Assembly: GCA_963678775.2 (NCBI GenBank)
Contig: CAXXGR010000002.1
Span: forward strand, 1,054,001 to 1,118,000
Direction: 5' to 3'
Source of the DNA: JBFHIJ01 sp963678775
Lineage (GTDB): Bacteria > Bacteroidota > Ignavibacteria > Kapaibacteriales > UBA2268
Length of the DNA stretch: 64,000 nucleotides
A model generated the notes under the pieces. The model did no database searches. It had not been told where the DNA came from and worked only from the letters and a program-made list of their open reading frames with translations. Shown here one piece after another: positions 1-8,484 of the stretch (its first letter is position 1; the number at the start of each line of letters is the position of its first letter). The translations under genes and the position numbers were made by a program.

Positions 1-65
1 AAACTATCGATGCCTTGATGAGGTTAGAGTTGCCTGCAGGCGTTGAAGTTGAAGTAAAGGTATAA
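1..65 (+). CDS. rpsJ: 30S ribosomal protein S10, C-terminal end (partial)
   Basis: Reading from position 3, the first 21 codons give a peptide beginning TIDALMRLELPAG and ending VEVEVKV, then TAA at 63-65. This matches the conserved C-terminal strand of ribosomal protein S10. The rest of the gene lies before the window. It sits 16 bases upstream of rplC, the normal S10 operon order, which supports the call despite the short fragment. Confidence 0.9.
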   Translation, partial: TIDALMRLELPAGVEVEVKV

Positions 66-81
66 GGGGAGGACAAACGAA

Positions 82-705
82 ATGCAAACAGCAATTTTAG
101 GTAAAAAAATTGGTATGACAAGCTTGTTTACAGCAACTGGTGAACATATTCCGGTTACAGTAGTAGAAGCAGGTCCGTGCCCTATAGTATTGAAAAGAAC
201 TGAAGACAAAGACGGCTATAAAGCAATCCAAATTGGTTTCGGACAGACGACTGAAAAGCGTACAAACAAACCAATGATGGGACAGTTTAATAAAGCCGGT
301 ATAGACCCTAAAAAAGTATTAAGAGAATTTCGTGATGTAGCTACTGAGTATAATGTGGGTGACACAATCACAGTAGAAGCATTCACTAAAGGTGATAGGG
401 TACACGTATCAGGTACTAGCAAAGGTCGTGGTTTTGCCGGCGTAATGAGACGTCACAACTTTAAAGGTGTGGGTATGGCTACGCACGGTCAGAAGAACCG
501 ACAAAGACACCCGGGTTCAATTGGTATGTCAAGTGATCCTTCTAGAGTACTAAAAGGTATGCGCATGGGCGGCCAAATGGGTAATAAGAAAACAACTACC
601 CGTAACCTTGAAATCGTGGAAGTAATCCCGGATAAAAATATCATCCTTGTAAAAGGAAGTGTGCCGGGTGCACCTAATTCATTATTGGAAATAGTTAAGC
701 AATAA
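82..705 (+). CDS. rplC: 50S ribosomal protein L3
   Basis: 207 aa, the usual length for L3, an early-assembly protein of the large subunit whose central loop reaches toward the peptidyl-transferase centre. The loop signature HGQKNRQRHPGSIG is intact near residues 134-147, followed by MGGQMGN, which contains the glutamine methylated by PrmB in other bacteria. The ATG start follows a GGGGAGGA Shine-Dalgarno at about 67-74. It is second in the S10 operon in this window, after rpsJ and 9 bases before rplD. Confidence 0.98.
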   Translation: MQTAILGKKIGMTSLFTATGEHIPVTVVEAGPCPIVLKRTEDKDGYKAIQIGFGQTTEKRTNKPMMGQFNKAGIDPKKVLREFRDVATEYNVGDTITVEAFTKGDRVHVSGTSKGRGFAGVMRRHNFKGVGMATHGQKNRQRHPGSIGMSSDPSRVLKGMRMGGQMGNKKTTTRNLEIVEVIPDKNIILVKGSVPGAPNSLLEIVKQ

Positions 706-714
706 GGCGATAAA

Positions 715-1341
715 ATGCAGGTAGATCTTTTTAAAAAAGATGGGCAGACATCCGGACAAGTGGAATTGCAAGATTCAATATTTGGTATAGAACCAAATGA
801 AAACGCAATGCACCAGGCCGTTCTTGTTTACTTAGCTCATCAAAGACAAGGTAATCATAAGACAAAAATCCGCTCAGAAGTATCAGGTGGTGGTAAAAAG
901 CCTTGGCGTCAGAAAGGACGTGGCACGGCTCGCGCCGGATCAACAAGGTCTCCTTTGTGGGTTGGCGGTGGAACTATCCACGGACCAAAAGTGCACAGAT
1001 ATAACTTGAAAATCACTAAGAAATTAGCACGTTTGGCAAAAAAATCAGCCTTTTCAATGAGAGCACTAGAAAAGAATCTGATGGTAGTAGAAGACTTTTC
1101 TTTTGATCAAATTAAAACGAAAGATATGGCAGGTGTGCTTAAAAACTTGAAGCTGGAAGGCCAAAAAGTTTTGGTACTGTTGCCCAATATCGACCATAAG
1201 CTATTGATGTCAGCACGTAATATACCCGGTGTTGATATTTTTCAGGCTGATTTGATTAGCACTTATGATATTTTAAATCATAAAAAGATCCTTCTATTCA
1301 AAGGTGCGATAGAAAACATCGAGAATGCTTTTAATAATTAA
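715..1341 (+). CDS. rplD: 50S ribosomal protein L4
   Basis: 208 aa. The exit-tunnel loop is recognisable around residues 45-90, with GGGKKPWRQKGRGTARAGS and then SPLWVGGGTIHGP. In Escherichia coli L4 also represses its own S10 operon, but no leader is visible here because the operon start lies outside the window. It is nine bases after rplC and 15 bases before rplW. Confidence 0.98.
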   Translation: MQVDLFKKDGQTSGQVELQDSIFGIEPNENAMHQAVLVYLAHQRQGNHKTKIRSEVSGGGKKPWRQKGRGTARAGSTRSPLWVGGGTIHGPKVHRYNLKITKKLARLAKKSAFSMRALEKNLMVVEDFSFDQIKTKDMAGVLKNLKLEGQKVLVLLPNIDHKLLMSARNIPGVDIFQADLISTYDILNHKKILLFKGAIENIENAFNN

Positions 1342-1356
1342 TAGTGGTATATAACA

Positions 1357-1653
1357 ATGATCCAGGTATTAAAACGACCGGTTATCACAGAAAAAGCGAT
1401 GAAGCTTGCGGAGCAAGGTCAATACGTATTTGAATGCCTTCCGGATGCAAATAAAATACAGATCAAACAAGCAATTGAAGAGATGTATGAAGTGAATGTG
1501 ATAAGCGTACGTACAGCCAGAATTAAAGGCAAGAAAAAAATGCGTTACACTAAACGTGGTCTTATGAAAGGCAGTACGTCATTGAAGAAAAAAGCATTCA
1601 TCAGGCTGAAAGAAGGACAAGAAATTGAGTTGGTAAGTGGAGCTCAAGGCTAA
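1357..1653 (+). CDS. rplW: 50S ribosomal protein L23
   Basis: 98 aa, normal length. It opens with VLKRPVITEKAMKLAEQGQY, the N-terminal signature of L23 and the part that carries docking sites for trigger factor and SRP at the exit tunnel. The basic loop KGKKKMRYTKRG near residues 67-78 contacts 23S rRNA. It is followed by a 42-base gap before rplB, one of the larger gaps in the operon. Confidence 0.97.
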   Translation: MIQVLKRPVITEKAMKLAEQGQYVFECLPDANKIQIKQAIEEMYEVNVISVRTARIKGKKKMRYTKRGLMKGSTSLKKKAFIRLKEGQEIELVSGAQG

Positions 1654-1695
1654 TTTAAATTATTCTAGTATTTAAAAAACAAGTGACGACGAAAG

Positions 1696-2535
1696 ATGGC
1701 ACTAAGAATATTAAAACCTATTACTCCGGGTACGCGCTTTTACTCTGTTAGCTCTTTTGATGAGATAACTACGGATAAGCCATACAAAAGACTTACTGCA
1801 CCGCTTAAAAAGTCTGGTGGTAGAAATAATACAGGACGTATTACTTCTCGTCACCGTGGCGGCGGGCATAAAAGAAGATACCGTATTATAGATTTCAAAA
1901 GAAATAAAATCGGTATGGTGGCTTTCGTAGAGACTATCGAATATGATCCAAACAGATCAGCACGTATTGCGTTAGTAAAATACGAAGATGGTGAGTATAG
2001 ATATATACTTGCTCCGGATAAATTGAAAGTAGGACAGCAAATCATTGCCGGGCCTGATGCGGAATATGTAGATGGTAATGCGTTACCTTTGCATAAAATC
2101 CCTGTAGGTTTGTTCATTCATAATATTGAGATGAAACCAGGCAAAGGTGGACAACTCGTAAGAAGCGCGGGCACTTCAGCTCAGTTAGTCGGTTTCGACG
2201 GCAAATATGCTCAAGTGAAATTGCCTTCAGGCGAGATGAGATTAATTCCTAAAGTATGCTATGCAACTTTGGGTACAGTAAGCAACCATGACCACGAAAA
2301 TATCATTAAAGGTAAAGCAGGTCGTACACGCTGGTTAGGCGTAAGACCTCAAACTCGTGGTATGGCAATGAACCCAATCGATCACCCAATGGGTGGTGGT
2401 GAAGGTACTTCGAAATCAGGTGGTGGACGTCAACATCCGAGAACTCCTTGGGGTAAATACACTAAAGGACTTAAAACTCGTAAAAAACGCAACCAATCTG
2501 ACAAATACATTGTTCGTAGAAGAAATAAAAAATAA
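1696..2535 (+). CDS. rplB: 50S ribosomal protein L2
   Basis: 279 aa, standard length. L2 joins the subunits and supports peptidyl transfer. The C-terminal signature NPIDHPMGGGEG near residues 227-238 includes the conserved histidine important for activity. The next motif reads SGGGRQHPRTPWGKYTKG, slightly divergent from the common GRHPVSPWG. The N-terminal SRHRGGGHKRRYR rRNA-binding segment is present. Confidence 0.98.
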   Translation: MALRILKPITPGTRFYSVSSFDEITTDKPYKRLTAPLKKSGGRNNTGRITSRHRGGGHKRRYRIIDFKRNKIGMVAFVETIEYDPNRSARIALVKYEDGEYRYILAPDKLKVGQQIIAGPDAEYVDGNALPLHKIPVGLFIHNIEMKPGKGGQLVRSAGTSAQLVGFDGKYAQVKLPSGEMRLIPKVCYATLGTVSNHDHENIIKGKAGRTRWLGVRPQTRGMAMNPIDHPMGGGEGTSKSGGGRQHPRTPWGKYTKGLKTRKKRNQSDKYIVRRRNKK

Positions 2536-2547
2536 TAGGTGCGTGGT

Positions 2548-2817
2548 ATGTCTCGCTCATTAAAAAAAGGTATTTTCGTACACTATAAATTGCAGAAGAA
2601 AATCGACGATCTTAATAACGGAAATCAAAAGAAAGTTATTAAGACATGGTCGAGAGCTTCTACTATTACACCTGATTTTGTAAATCATACTGTAGCTGTA
2701 CACAATGGTAAAAATTTCATTCCTGTATTTGTTACAGAGAACATGGTAGGTCATAAATTAGGTGAGTTTGCTCCAACTAGGACTTATAGAGGACATGCAG
2801 GTCACAGGAAAAAATAA
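2548..2817 (+). CDS. rpsS: 30S ribosomal protein S19
   Basis: 89 aa from ATG 2548, giving MSRSLKKG as in most S19 proteins. An in-frame GTG at 2539 would add three residues, but AGGTG at 2537-2541 is well placed as a Shine-Dalgarno for the ATG. S19 binds the head of the 30S subunit together with S13. The C-terminal signature LGEFAPTRTYRGHAGHRKK is intact. Confidence 0.96.
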   Translation: MSRSLKKGIFVHYKLQKKIDDLNNGNQKKVIKTWSRASTITPDFVNHTVAVHNGKNFIPVFVTENMVGHKLGEFAPTRTYRGHAGHRKK

Positions 2818-2841
2818 CAATAAGATAACACCATTGGAGTT

Positions 2842-3201
2842 ATGATGGAAGCACAGGCTTTAAAAAAATATATTAGATGCTCGCCACGTAAAATGCGTCT
2901 GGTAATCGACATGATTCGTGGCAAAAAAGCAGATCAGGCATTGACTATTTTGAGGTTCTCTCCGAAGAGAGCTGCTAGCGATGCTGAGAAAGTGCTACGC
3001 TCTGCAGTAGCAAATCTAACTCAAAAAGCTCAAAGTGAGCAGTTGACTATCAACGATGATGAGGTTTTTGTAAAAGCTGTTATGGTTGATGCAGGTCCTA
3101 TGATGAAAAGAATCCGCCCTGCACCGATGGGTAGAGCTTACAGAGTAAGAAAAAGAACTAATCATCTAACTATAGTTGTAGCAACTGAAGAATTAAAATA
3201 A
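2842..3201 (+). CDS. rplV: 50S ribosomal protein L22
   Basis: 119 aa. It contains SPRKMRLVIDMIRGKKADQA near residues 13-32, then the beta-hairpin reaching into the exit tunnel (DAGPMMKRIRPAPMGRAYRV, residues 87-106). This hairpin tip is where macrolide-resistance changes occur in other bacteria; nothing abnormal is seen. It lies between rpsS and rpsC with short gaps. Confidence 0.97.
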   Translation: MMEAQALKKYIRCSPRKMRLVIDMIRGKKADQALTILRFSPKRAASDAEKVLRSAVANLTQKAQSEQLTINDDEVFVKAVMVDAGPMMKRIRPAPMGRAYRVRKRTNHLTIVVATEELK

Positions 3202-3210
3202 GGATTTACA

Positions 3211-3837
3211 ATGGGACAAAAGATAAACCCTATCGGCTTTAGATTAGGTATCAACAGGAGCTGGGATGCTAATTGGTTCGATGAAAAGAACTTAGCTGAA
3301 AAGTTAGCTGAAGATGTCCGTGTAAGATCTTACATTAGAAAACGTAAGAAAAAAGCCGGTATCGCTAGAATCTTAGTTGAAAGAACTGCTAAACAACTTA
3401 GAATTACTATCAATACGTCTAGACCTGGTGTAATCATTGGTCGTAGTGGTAAAGATATTACTCAGTTGGAAGAAGAACTTAAGCAACTAACATCAAAAGA
3501 TGTAAAAATCCTTATCAGCGAAGTTAAGAGACCAGAATTGGACGCTTTATTAGTAGCTGATAATATCGCTCAGCAGTTAGAAGGCAGAATTTCTTTCCGT
3601 AGAGCGATGAAACAAGCTGTTTCCGGTGCTATGAGAACCGGTGCTAATGGTATCCGTGTTATGTGCAGTGGCCGTTTAGGTGGTGCAGAGATGGCTCGTA
3701 AAGAGCAATACAAACAAGGTAGAATTCCATTACATACGTTGAGAGCAAATATAGACTACGGCACTTCAACTGCTCATACTATTTATGGTGCAATTGGTGT
3801 AAAAGTTTGGATTTGTAAAGGCGATATAATTGGTTAA
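3211..3837 (+). CDS. rpsC: 30S ribosomal protein S3
   Basis: 208 aa. It opens with MGQKINPIGFRLG, the universal S3 start. The type II KH domain carries its loop at PGVIIGRSGKDI (about residues 71-82). The C-terminal S3 domain follows, with SGRLGGAEMARKEQYKQGR near residues 151-169. S3 forms part of the mRNA entry site. The protein ends soon after the conserved core, without the longer tail of some homologues. Confidence 0.98.
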   Translation: MGQKINPIGFRLGINRSWDANWFDEKNLAEKLAEDVRVRSYIRKRKKKAGIARILVERTAKQLRITINTSRPGVIIGRSGKDITQLEEELKQLTSKDVKILISEVKRPELDALLVADNIAQQLEGRISFRRAMKQAVSGAMRTGANGIRVMCSGRLGGAEMARKEQYKQGRIPLHTLRANIDYGTSTAHTIYGAIGVKVWICKGDIIG

Positions 3838-3873
3838 ATTTGTAGTAGTAGTAAATACGGCGGGTAATTTATT

Positions 3874-4305
3874 ATGTTAATGCCCAAAAGAGTAAAAAGA
3901 AGAAAGACCATGCGTGGTACCATGAAGGGCAAAGCAATAAGAGGCTCTCTGGTAACTTTCGGTTCATTTGGTTTGAAAGCATTAGAACCTAAATGGATCA
4001 CAAACCGACAGATTGAGTCAGCTCGTATTGCAATCAACAGGTACCTTAAGCGTGATGGTAAAGTGTGGATTAGAATTTTTCCTGATAAGCCTTTTACAAA
4101 GCAACCTGCTGAAACTCGTATGGGTAAAGGTAAGGGTAGTCCCGAAGGTTGGGTAGCAGTAGTGAAACCGGGAAGAGTTTTATTCGAGATAGACGGTGTT
4201 AGTGAAGAAGCGGCTAAGGAAGCCTTAAGACTTGCTTCTCACAAATTACCGATTAAAACAAAATTTGTCAAACGTATCGATTTAGTGTATAATGAAGCCT
4301 CGTAA
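3874..4305 (+). CDS. rplP: 50S ribosomal protein L16
   Basis: 143 aa, opening MLMPKRVKRRK as in the family. The core motifs WIRIFPDKPFT and RMGKGKGSPEGWVAVV are present near residues 66-97; the second contains the arginine that is hydroxylated in E. coli. L16 helps position tRNA in the A site. The 3' end overlaps rpmC by 14 bases, which suggests translational coupling. Confidence 0.97.
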   Translation: MLMPKRVKRRKTMRGTMKGKAIRGSLVTFGSFGLKALEPKWITNRQIESARIAINRYLKRDGKVWIRIFPDKPFTKQPAETRMGKGKGSPEGWVAVVKPGRVLFEIDGVSEEAAKEALRLASHKLPIKTKFVKRIDLVYNEAS

Positions 4306-4492
4306 AGCTGAAGTATTGAAAGAACTCACCCAGGAAGAACTGGTGAATGCACTTGGCGAAGCTGAAGAAACTCTCGCTAAACAGAGATTTCAGCACGCGT
4401 TAAAGCAGCTTCATGATACCAGCTACCTGAAGATCTTGAAAAAAGATATAGCTAGAATGAAAACTATCCTAAACGAACGTCATAGTTCATAG
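4292..4492 (+). CDS. rpmC: 50S ribosomal protein L29
   Basis: 66 aa, a typical small two-helix L29 sited near the polypeptide exit. The motif ELVNALGEAEETLAKQRFQH near residues 16-35 and the ending DIARMKTILNER match the family. Its ATG lies inside the last codons of rplP (14-base overlap) in another frame. Confidence 0.94.
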   Translation: MKPRKAEVLKELTQEELVNALGEAEETLAKQRFQHALKQLHDTSYLKILKKDIARMKTILNERHSS

Positions 4493-4508
4493 TTAGTGAG
4501 ATAAGAAA

Positions 4509-4853
4509 ATGGAAGAGATGAAAAATCAAACTGTAAATGCTCCTGAAGTAAATCAAGATGTTGTAAATGACATGAATGAAAATGCTCAGGGCGAACAAGC
4601 AGTAAAATCAAGAAAAAGGGTTCTTACTGGTAAGGTGGTATCAAATAAATGTGATAAAACCATCTCTGTTTCGGTAGAAAGAAGTATTGCGCATCCGCTT
4701 TATAAAAAGTATTACAAAAGAAGTAAGAACTTTATGGCGCACGATGTGGACAACACTTGCAATATCGGTGACACTGTAAAAATCAAAGAATGCAGACCTC
4801 TTAGCGCTAAAAAGCGTTGGGAACTTGTAGAAATTTTAGAGCGTGCGAAGTAA
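4509..4853 (+). CDS. rpsQ: 30S ribosomal protein S17 with N-terminal extension
   Basis: 114 aa against the usual 80-90. The S17 core starts near residue 35 with RKRVLTGKVVSNKCDKTISV and ends RWELVEILERAK. It is preceded by about 33 residues rich in Asn, Glu and Val (VNAPEVNQDVVNDM and following) not found in most S17 proteins. Internal ATGs exist within the extension, so a later start is possible, but the first ATG has upstream GTGAGA spacing similar to its neighbours. Confidence 0.95.
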   Translation: MEEMKNQTVNAPEVNQDVVNDMNENAQGEQAVKSRKRVLTGKVVSNKCDKTISVSVERSIAHPLYKKYYKRSKNFMAHDVDNTCNIGDTVKIKECRPLSAKKRWELVEILERAK

Positions 4854-4866
4854 AAAGGAATAAACC

Positions 4867-5235
4867 ATGGTACACGAAGAAACGAATCTTGCTGTCGCAG
4901 ATAACTCTGGTGCAAAAAAAGTTAGATGCATCCGAGTTCTAGGCGGTCATGGTAAAAAATACGCATCCGTTGGGGATCTTATAGTAGTTGCTGTGAAAGC
5001 AGCTATTCCTAACTCTGCAGTAAAAAAAGGTACGGTGCAGAAAGCTGTAATTGTTAGAACTGCTAAAGAAATCCAAAGAAGAGATGGGTCTTGCATTAGG
5101 TTCGACGATAATGCAGCTGTGATACTCAACGATAAAGGGGAACCTAAAGGGACACGTATTTTTGGTCCTGTTGCCCGTGAATTGCGTGAAAAAAGTTATA
5201 TGAAGATAGTATCATTGGCACCCGAAGTTCTTTAA
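4867..5235 (+). CDS. rplN: 50S ribosomal protein L14
   Basis: 122 aa, exactly the usual length. Family signatures VADNSGAKKVRCIRV (residues 10-24) and RDGSCIRFDDNAAVI (residues 75-89) are intact. L14 contacts 16S rRNA in an intersubunit bridge and is the docking site of the silencing factor RsfS. It heads the spc block, with AAAAGGA just upstream of its ATG. Confidence 0.98.
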   Translation: MVHEETNLAVADNSGAKKVRCIRVLGGHGKKYASVGDLIVVAVKAAIPNSAVKKGTVQKAVIVRTAKEIQRRDGSCIRFDDNAAVILNDKGEPKGTRIFGPVARELREKSYMKIVSLAPEVL

Positions 5236-5249
5236 TAAAGGTGAGCTAA

Positions 5250-5582
5250 ATGAAGTTAAAAATTAAGAAAAATGACACTGTAAAGGTCATATCCGGAAAC
5301 TCAGCTGGTACAGTTGGTAGAGTTTTAGAAGTTTACCCGGAAAAAATGAGAGTACTTGTCGAAGGTGTGAATGTTCGTGTTAAACACATGAAACCAAACC
5401 AACAGAATCAACAAGGTGGCAAAGTAACAGTTGAAATGCCTATTCACTACTCAAATGTGATGTTAGTTGATTCTGACGGAAAAACTACAAGAGTAGGTGT
5501 TAGACACGATGTTCAAGAAAAAGACGGAAAGCAGAAAAGAAATGCTATTCGCATTGCAAAGTCAAACGGTAAAGATTTATAA
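5250..5582 (+). CDS. rplX: 50S ribosomal protein L24
   Basis: 110 aa, single KOW-type fold. Residues 1-35 (KIKKNDTVKVISGNSAGTVG) carry the KOW motif. L24 starts assembly of the 50S subunit and lies near the tunnel exit. The C-terminal tail is basic (RNAIRIAKSNGKDL). It is followed by rplE after 18 bases. Confidence 0.96.
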   Translation: MKLKIKKNDTVKVISGNSAGTVGRVLEVYPEKMRVLVEGVNVRVKHMKPNQQNQQGGKVTVEMPIHYSNVMLVDSDGKTTRVGVRHDVQEKDGKQKRNAIRIAKSNGKDL

Positions 5583-5600
5583 TTTTTATAAAAAAGTAAT

Positions 5601-6248
5601 ATGGCTAAGAACAAGAATAATCAGCAAACAGCTCCGGCAGGGAAGTCAGGTTTCGTCTTCGAAGGTAAAAGATTTGAAGATGTGCAGGGCGAACAGTCTC
5701 CTACGCCAAGATTAGCTGAATTCTACAAAGAAAAAGTCGTACCTGCGCTCATGAAAAAATTCAATTACTCCTCGGTAATGCAGGTTCCAAAGTTGGAAAA
5801 AATCTGCTTGAACATGGGTATAGGCGACGCTGTACAAGACAAAAAACTTTTGCAAAGTGCTATCAACGAGTTGGAACTTATTACTGGTCAGAGACCATCA
5901 GTAAGAAAAGCTAAGAAAGCAATTTCTAACTTTAAACTTCGTCAAGATGTACCAATCGGCTGTATGGTAACTCTTAGAAGAGCAAATATGTACGAATTTA
6001 TGGACAGATTTATAAATATCTCTGCTCCTCGTATTCGTGACTTTAGAGGCTTTTCTGATAAAAGTTTTGACGGCAGGGGTAATTTCTCTATTGGTATCAA
6101 AGAGCAAATTATTTTCCCTGAAATTGATGTCGATAAAGTAAGTAGAATCTCTGGCTTGGATGTAACTTTCGTGGTTAGATCTAATAGCGATGAAGAGACG
6201 AAAGCTTTAATGGATGAATTTGGTTTTCCGTTTCGTAGAAAAGACTAA
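5601..6248 (+). CDS. rplE: 50S ribosomal protein L5 with N-terminal extension
   Basis: 215 aa against about 180 in most bacteria. The L5 core begins near residue 36 with RLAEFYKEKVVPALMKKF and includes LEKICLNMGIGDAV and RMRDF-type SAPRIRDFRGFS. The 35-residue N-terminal leader is Lys/Asn/Gln rich (AKNKNNQQTAPAGKSGF). No internal ATG precedes the core before residue 51, so the longer start is favoured. L5 binds 5S rRNA and contacts S13 across the subunit interface. Confidence 0.96.
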   Translation: MAKNKNNQQTAPAGKSGFVFEGKRFEDVQGEQSPTPRLAEFYKEKVVPALMKKFNYSSVMQVPKLEKICLNMGIGDAVQDKKLLQSAINELELITGQRPSVRKAKKAISNFKLRQDVPIGCMVTLRRANMYEFMDRFINISAPRIRDFRGFSDKSFDGRGNFSIGIKEQIIFPEIDVDKVSRISGLDVTFVVRSNSDEETKALMDEFGFPFRRKD

Positions 6249-6259
6249 AGAAGGTAGCT

Positions 6260-6529
6260 ATGTCAAAAGTATCAATTATAGCACGTAACGAAAAAAGAAA
6301 AAGATTAGTAGCTAAGTATGCAGAGAAAAGAGCTGCTTTGAAAGAAGCTGGCGATATGGAAGGTATACAAAAACTTCCTAGAAATTCTGCTCCTACTAGA
6401 GTTCGTAATCGTTGCGCAGTTACAGGCAGAGGTCGCGGTGTATACCGTAAGTTCGGGATCTGTCGTCATGTCTTCCGCCAGTTGGCTTCAGAAGGCAAAA
6501 TTCCCGGTATTCGTAAGGCAAGTTGGTAA
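6260..6529 (+). CDS. rpsN: 30S ribosomal protein S14, zinc-free form
   Basis: 89 aa, the long S14 type without zinc-binding CxxC pairs. Only isolated cysteines are seen, in NRCAVTGRGRGVYRKFG and ICRHVFRQLA. The C-terminal PGIRKASW is the universal S14 ending. Some bacteria carry both zinc and zinc-free paralogues; only this copy is in the window. It is preceded by AAGAAGGTAGCT. Confidence 0.97.
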   Translation: MSKVSIIARNEKRKRLVAKYAEKRAALKEAGDMEGIQKLPRNSAPTRVRNRCAVTGRGRGVYRKFGICRHVFRQLASEGKIPGIRKASW

Positions 6530-6549
6530 TTTTATTAACGGTAGAAATT

Positions 6550-6945
6550 ATGCCAGTAACAGATCAAATAGCAGATTTTATCACTAGAATTAGAAATGCA
6601 GGTACAGCTGGAAACAAGAATGTTTCAGCACCTAAATCTAAGGTAAAAGTGGCAATTGCTAAGATTCTTAAAGATCAAGGTTATATCGAGGATTACAAAA
6701 TCATCGATGAAGGCGTGCAAGGCACTATCGAGGTATCAATCAGATACTATCGAAAAAAATCTTCTATACTTGAGATCAAAAGAATTAGCAAACCAGGCAG
6801 ACGCATCTATGTTCCTGCTGAAAAATTACCAAGAGTTAGAAATGGTCTTGGTATCGCGATTGTCTCTACATCGAAAGGTGTTTTGACTGACAAACAAGCG
6901 CGCAAGATGAAAATAGGTGGCGAAGTACTTTGTACTGTATGGTAA
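6550..6945 (+). CDS. rpsH: 30S ribosomal protein S8
   Basis: 131 aa from ATG 6550 (MPVTDQIADFITRIRNAG). An ORF from 6523 would overlap rpsN and add nine unconserved residues, so the internal start is chosen. The C-terminal signature GIAIVSTSKGVLTDKQARK and final LCTVW match S8. In E. coli S8 also represses the spc operon by binding mRNA near rplE; whether this holds here cannot be told. Confidence 0.96.
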   Translation: MPVTDQIADFITRIRNAGTAGNKNVSAPKSKVKVAIAKILKDQGYIEDYKIIDEGVQGTIEVSIRYYRKKSSILEIKRISKPGRRIYVPAEKLPRVRNGLGIAIVSTSKGVLTDKQARKMKIGGEVLCTVW

Positions 6946-6968
6946 TTTAATGAAAAAGGAGCACAGTC

Positions 6969-7505
6969 GTGTCAAGGATTGGAAATAACCCGATCGTCAT
7001 ACCAGATAAAGTTACGATATCTATTGATGGTAACACAGTAAATGTTAAAGGCCCATTGGGTGAGCTTTCTGTATGTATTCCATCAGATATTGGACTAAAA
7101 TTTGAAGATAACACGATCACTTTCGAAAGAAATAGCAACCAAAAACATGTTAGGGCTGCTCATGGCTTAGCCAGAGCACTGACTTTTAACGTAGTTGAAG
7201 GTGTTGCTAATGGCTTCAACAAAGTGCTTAATATTGAAGGTGTTGGTTACAAAGCTGAAATCAAAAACGATAGATTATACCTTTCATTAGGTTATTCTCA
7301 TCCAATATTGTTCATCCCTCCGGATGGCATTAAGTTTGAAGTAAAAGCAAACCAAATCACCGTAAGTGGTATCGACAAACAGCTGGTAGGACAAGTTGCA
7401 GCTAAAGTCAGAGGCTTTCGTCCTCCTGAGCCTTATAAAGGTAAAGGTATTCGCTACAATGGCGAGTATGTACGTCGCAAAGCAGGTAAGACTTCTGCAA
7501 AATAG
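6969..7505 (+). CDS. rplF: 50S ribosomal protein L6
   Basis: 178 aa with a GTG start at 6969 behind AAAAAGGAG (6954-6962). L6 is a two-domain protein near the sarcin-ricin loop. The first domain opens SRIGNNPIVIPDKV; the second carries KVRGFRPPEPYKGKGIRY near residues 150-167, the family signature. It follows rpsH by 23 bases. Confidence 0.97.
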   Translation: MSRIGNNPIVIPDKVTISIDGNTVNVKGPLGELSVCIPSDIGLKFEDNTITFERNSNQKHVRAAHGLARALTFNVVEGVANGFNKVLNIEGVGYKAEIKNDRLYLSLGYSHPILFIPPDGIKFEVKANQITVSGIDKQLVGQVAAKVRGFRPPEPYKGKGIRYNGEYVRRKAGKTSAK

Positions 7506-7547
7506 TTCGTATGATTATTCAGATTTTATAGCAATAAGAGCTTGAAG

Positions 7548-7916
7548 ATGAAAGCACAAGAACTGAAGAAAAATCGCAGAATTAAAAGAAAAAAACATAT
7601 TCGTAAAAATATGTTTGGTACTCAAGAAAGACCAAGAATGTCAGTTAGTAGAAGTTTGCAGCATATTTATGTGCAACTTATTGATGATGATAACCATCAA
7701 ACATTGGTTAGCGCTTCTACCTTAGACGCAGAAATTAAGGCTTTACTTGAAGGTAAATCTAAAAAAGAGCAAAGCAAATTAGTTGGTGAAGCTGTTGCTA
7801 AAAGAGCAATTGCAGCTAAAATCAATACTGTTTGTTTTGATAGAAATGGATTTTTATACCATGGTCGCATCAAAGAAATGGCAGATGCAGCTAGAAAAGG
7901 TGGTTTGAAATTTTAA
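7548..7916 (+). CDS. rplR: 50S ribosomal protein L18
   Basis: 122 aa from ATG 7548. A TTG two codons upstream (7542) is less likely. The basic N-terminus (KKNRRIKRKKHIRKNMFGT) binds 5S rRNA, and the motif RPRMSVSRSLQHIYVQLIDD begins the globular core. It ends with DAARKGGLKF, the usual C-terminus. Confidence 0.96.
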   Translation: MKAQELKKNRRIKRKKHIRKNMFGTQERPRMSVSRSLQHIYVQLIDDDNHQTLVSASTLDAEIKALLEGKSKKEQSKLVGEAVAKRAIAAKINTVCFDRNGFLYHGRIKEMADAARKGGLKF

Positions 7917-7936
7917 GTTCTGGAAAAGGAGATATC

Positions 7937-8440
7937 GTGGCAAAGATTAAAGCCTCAGAACTCGAATTGAAGGACAAGCTAGTTTACGTAGGCCGTACAG
8001 CTAAAGTAGTAAAAGGTGGTCGTAGATTTACCTTTTCTGCAATGGTTGTTGTTGGTGACAGTAATGGTCACGTAGGTTACGGTTTAGGTAAAGCTAGTGA
8101 AGTCGTCGATGCAGTTTCTAAAGCAACTGATACTGCTAAGAAAAATATAGTTAAGATTCGATTGCAAAATAATACTATACCTCACGAAGTGCTTGGTAGA
8201 TATGGCGCGGCTAAAGTGCTTATCAAACCGGCATCTGCAGGTACAGGTGTTATCGCAGCCGGTGGTGTTCGTGCCATCTTAGAATTAGCAGGTGTACAAG
8301 ACGTACTTACTAAATCGTTGGGTTCGTCAAATCCACATAATACAGTAAAAGCTGCTGTAGCTGGTCTTGCTTCATTGGAAGACGCTCATGCAGTTGCTGA
8401 AAGACGTGGTGTTCCTATTGAAAAAGTAATTAACGGATAG
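7937..8440 (+). CDS. rpsE: 30S ribosomal protein S5
   Basis: 167 aa with GTG start behind AAAAGGAGAT (7924-7933). The N-terminal dsRNA-binding-like domain includes GGRRFTFSAMVVVGD and GYGLGKASEV. The C-terminal domain includes AGGVRAILELAGVQD. S5 guards decoding accuracy with S4, whose gene is not in this cluster. It is followed by rpmD. Confidence 0.97.
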   Translation: MAKIKASELELKDKLVYVGRTAKVVKGGRRFTFSAMVVVGDSNGHVGYGLGKASEVVDAVSKATDTAKKNIVKIRLQNNTIPHEVLGRYGAAKVLIKPASAGTGVIAAGGVRAILELAGVQDVLTKSLGSSNPHNTVKAAVAGLASLEDAHAVAERRGVPIEKVING

Positions 8441-8484
8441 TCTGCTAAATGGCAGAATATGGACTAATCTTAATAGGTGGTGAA

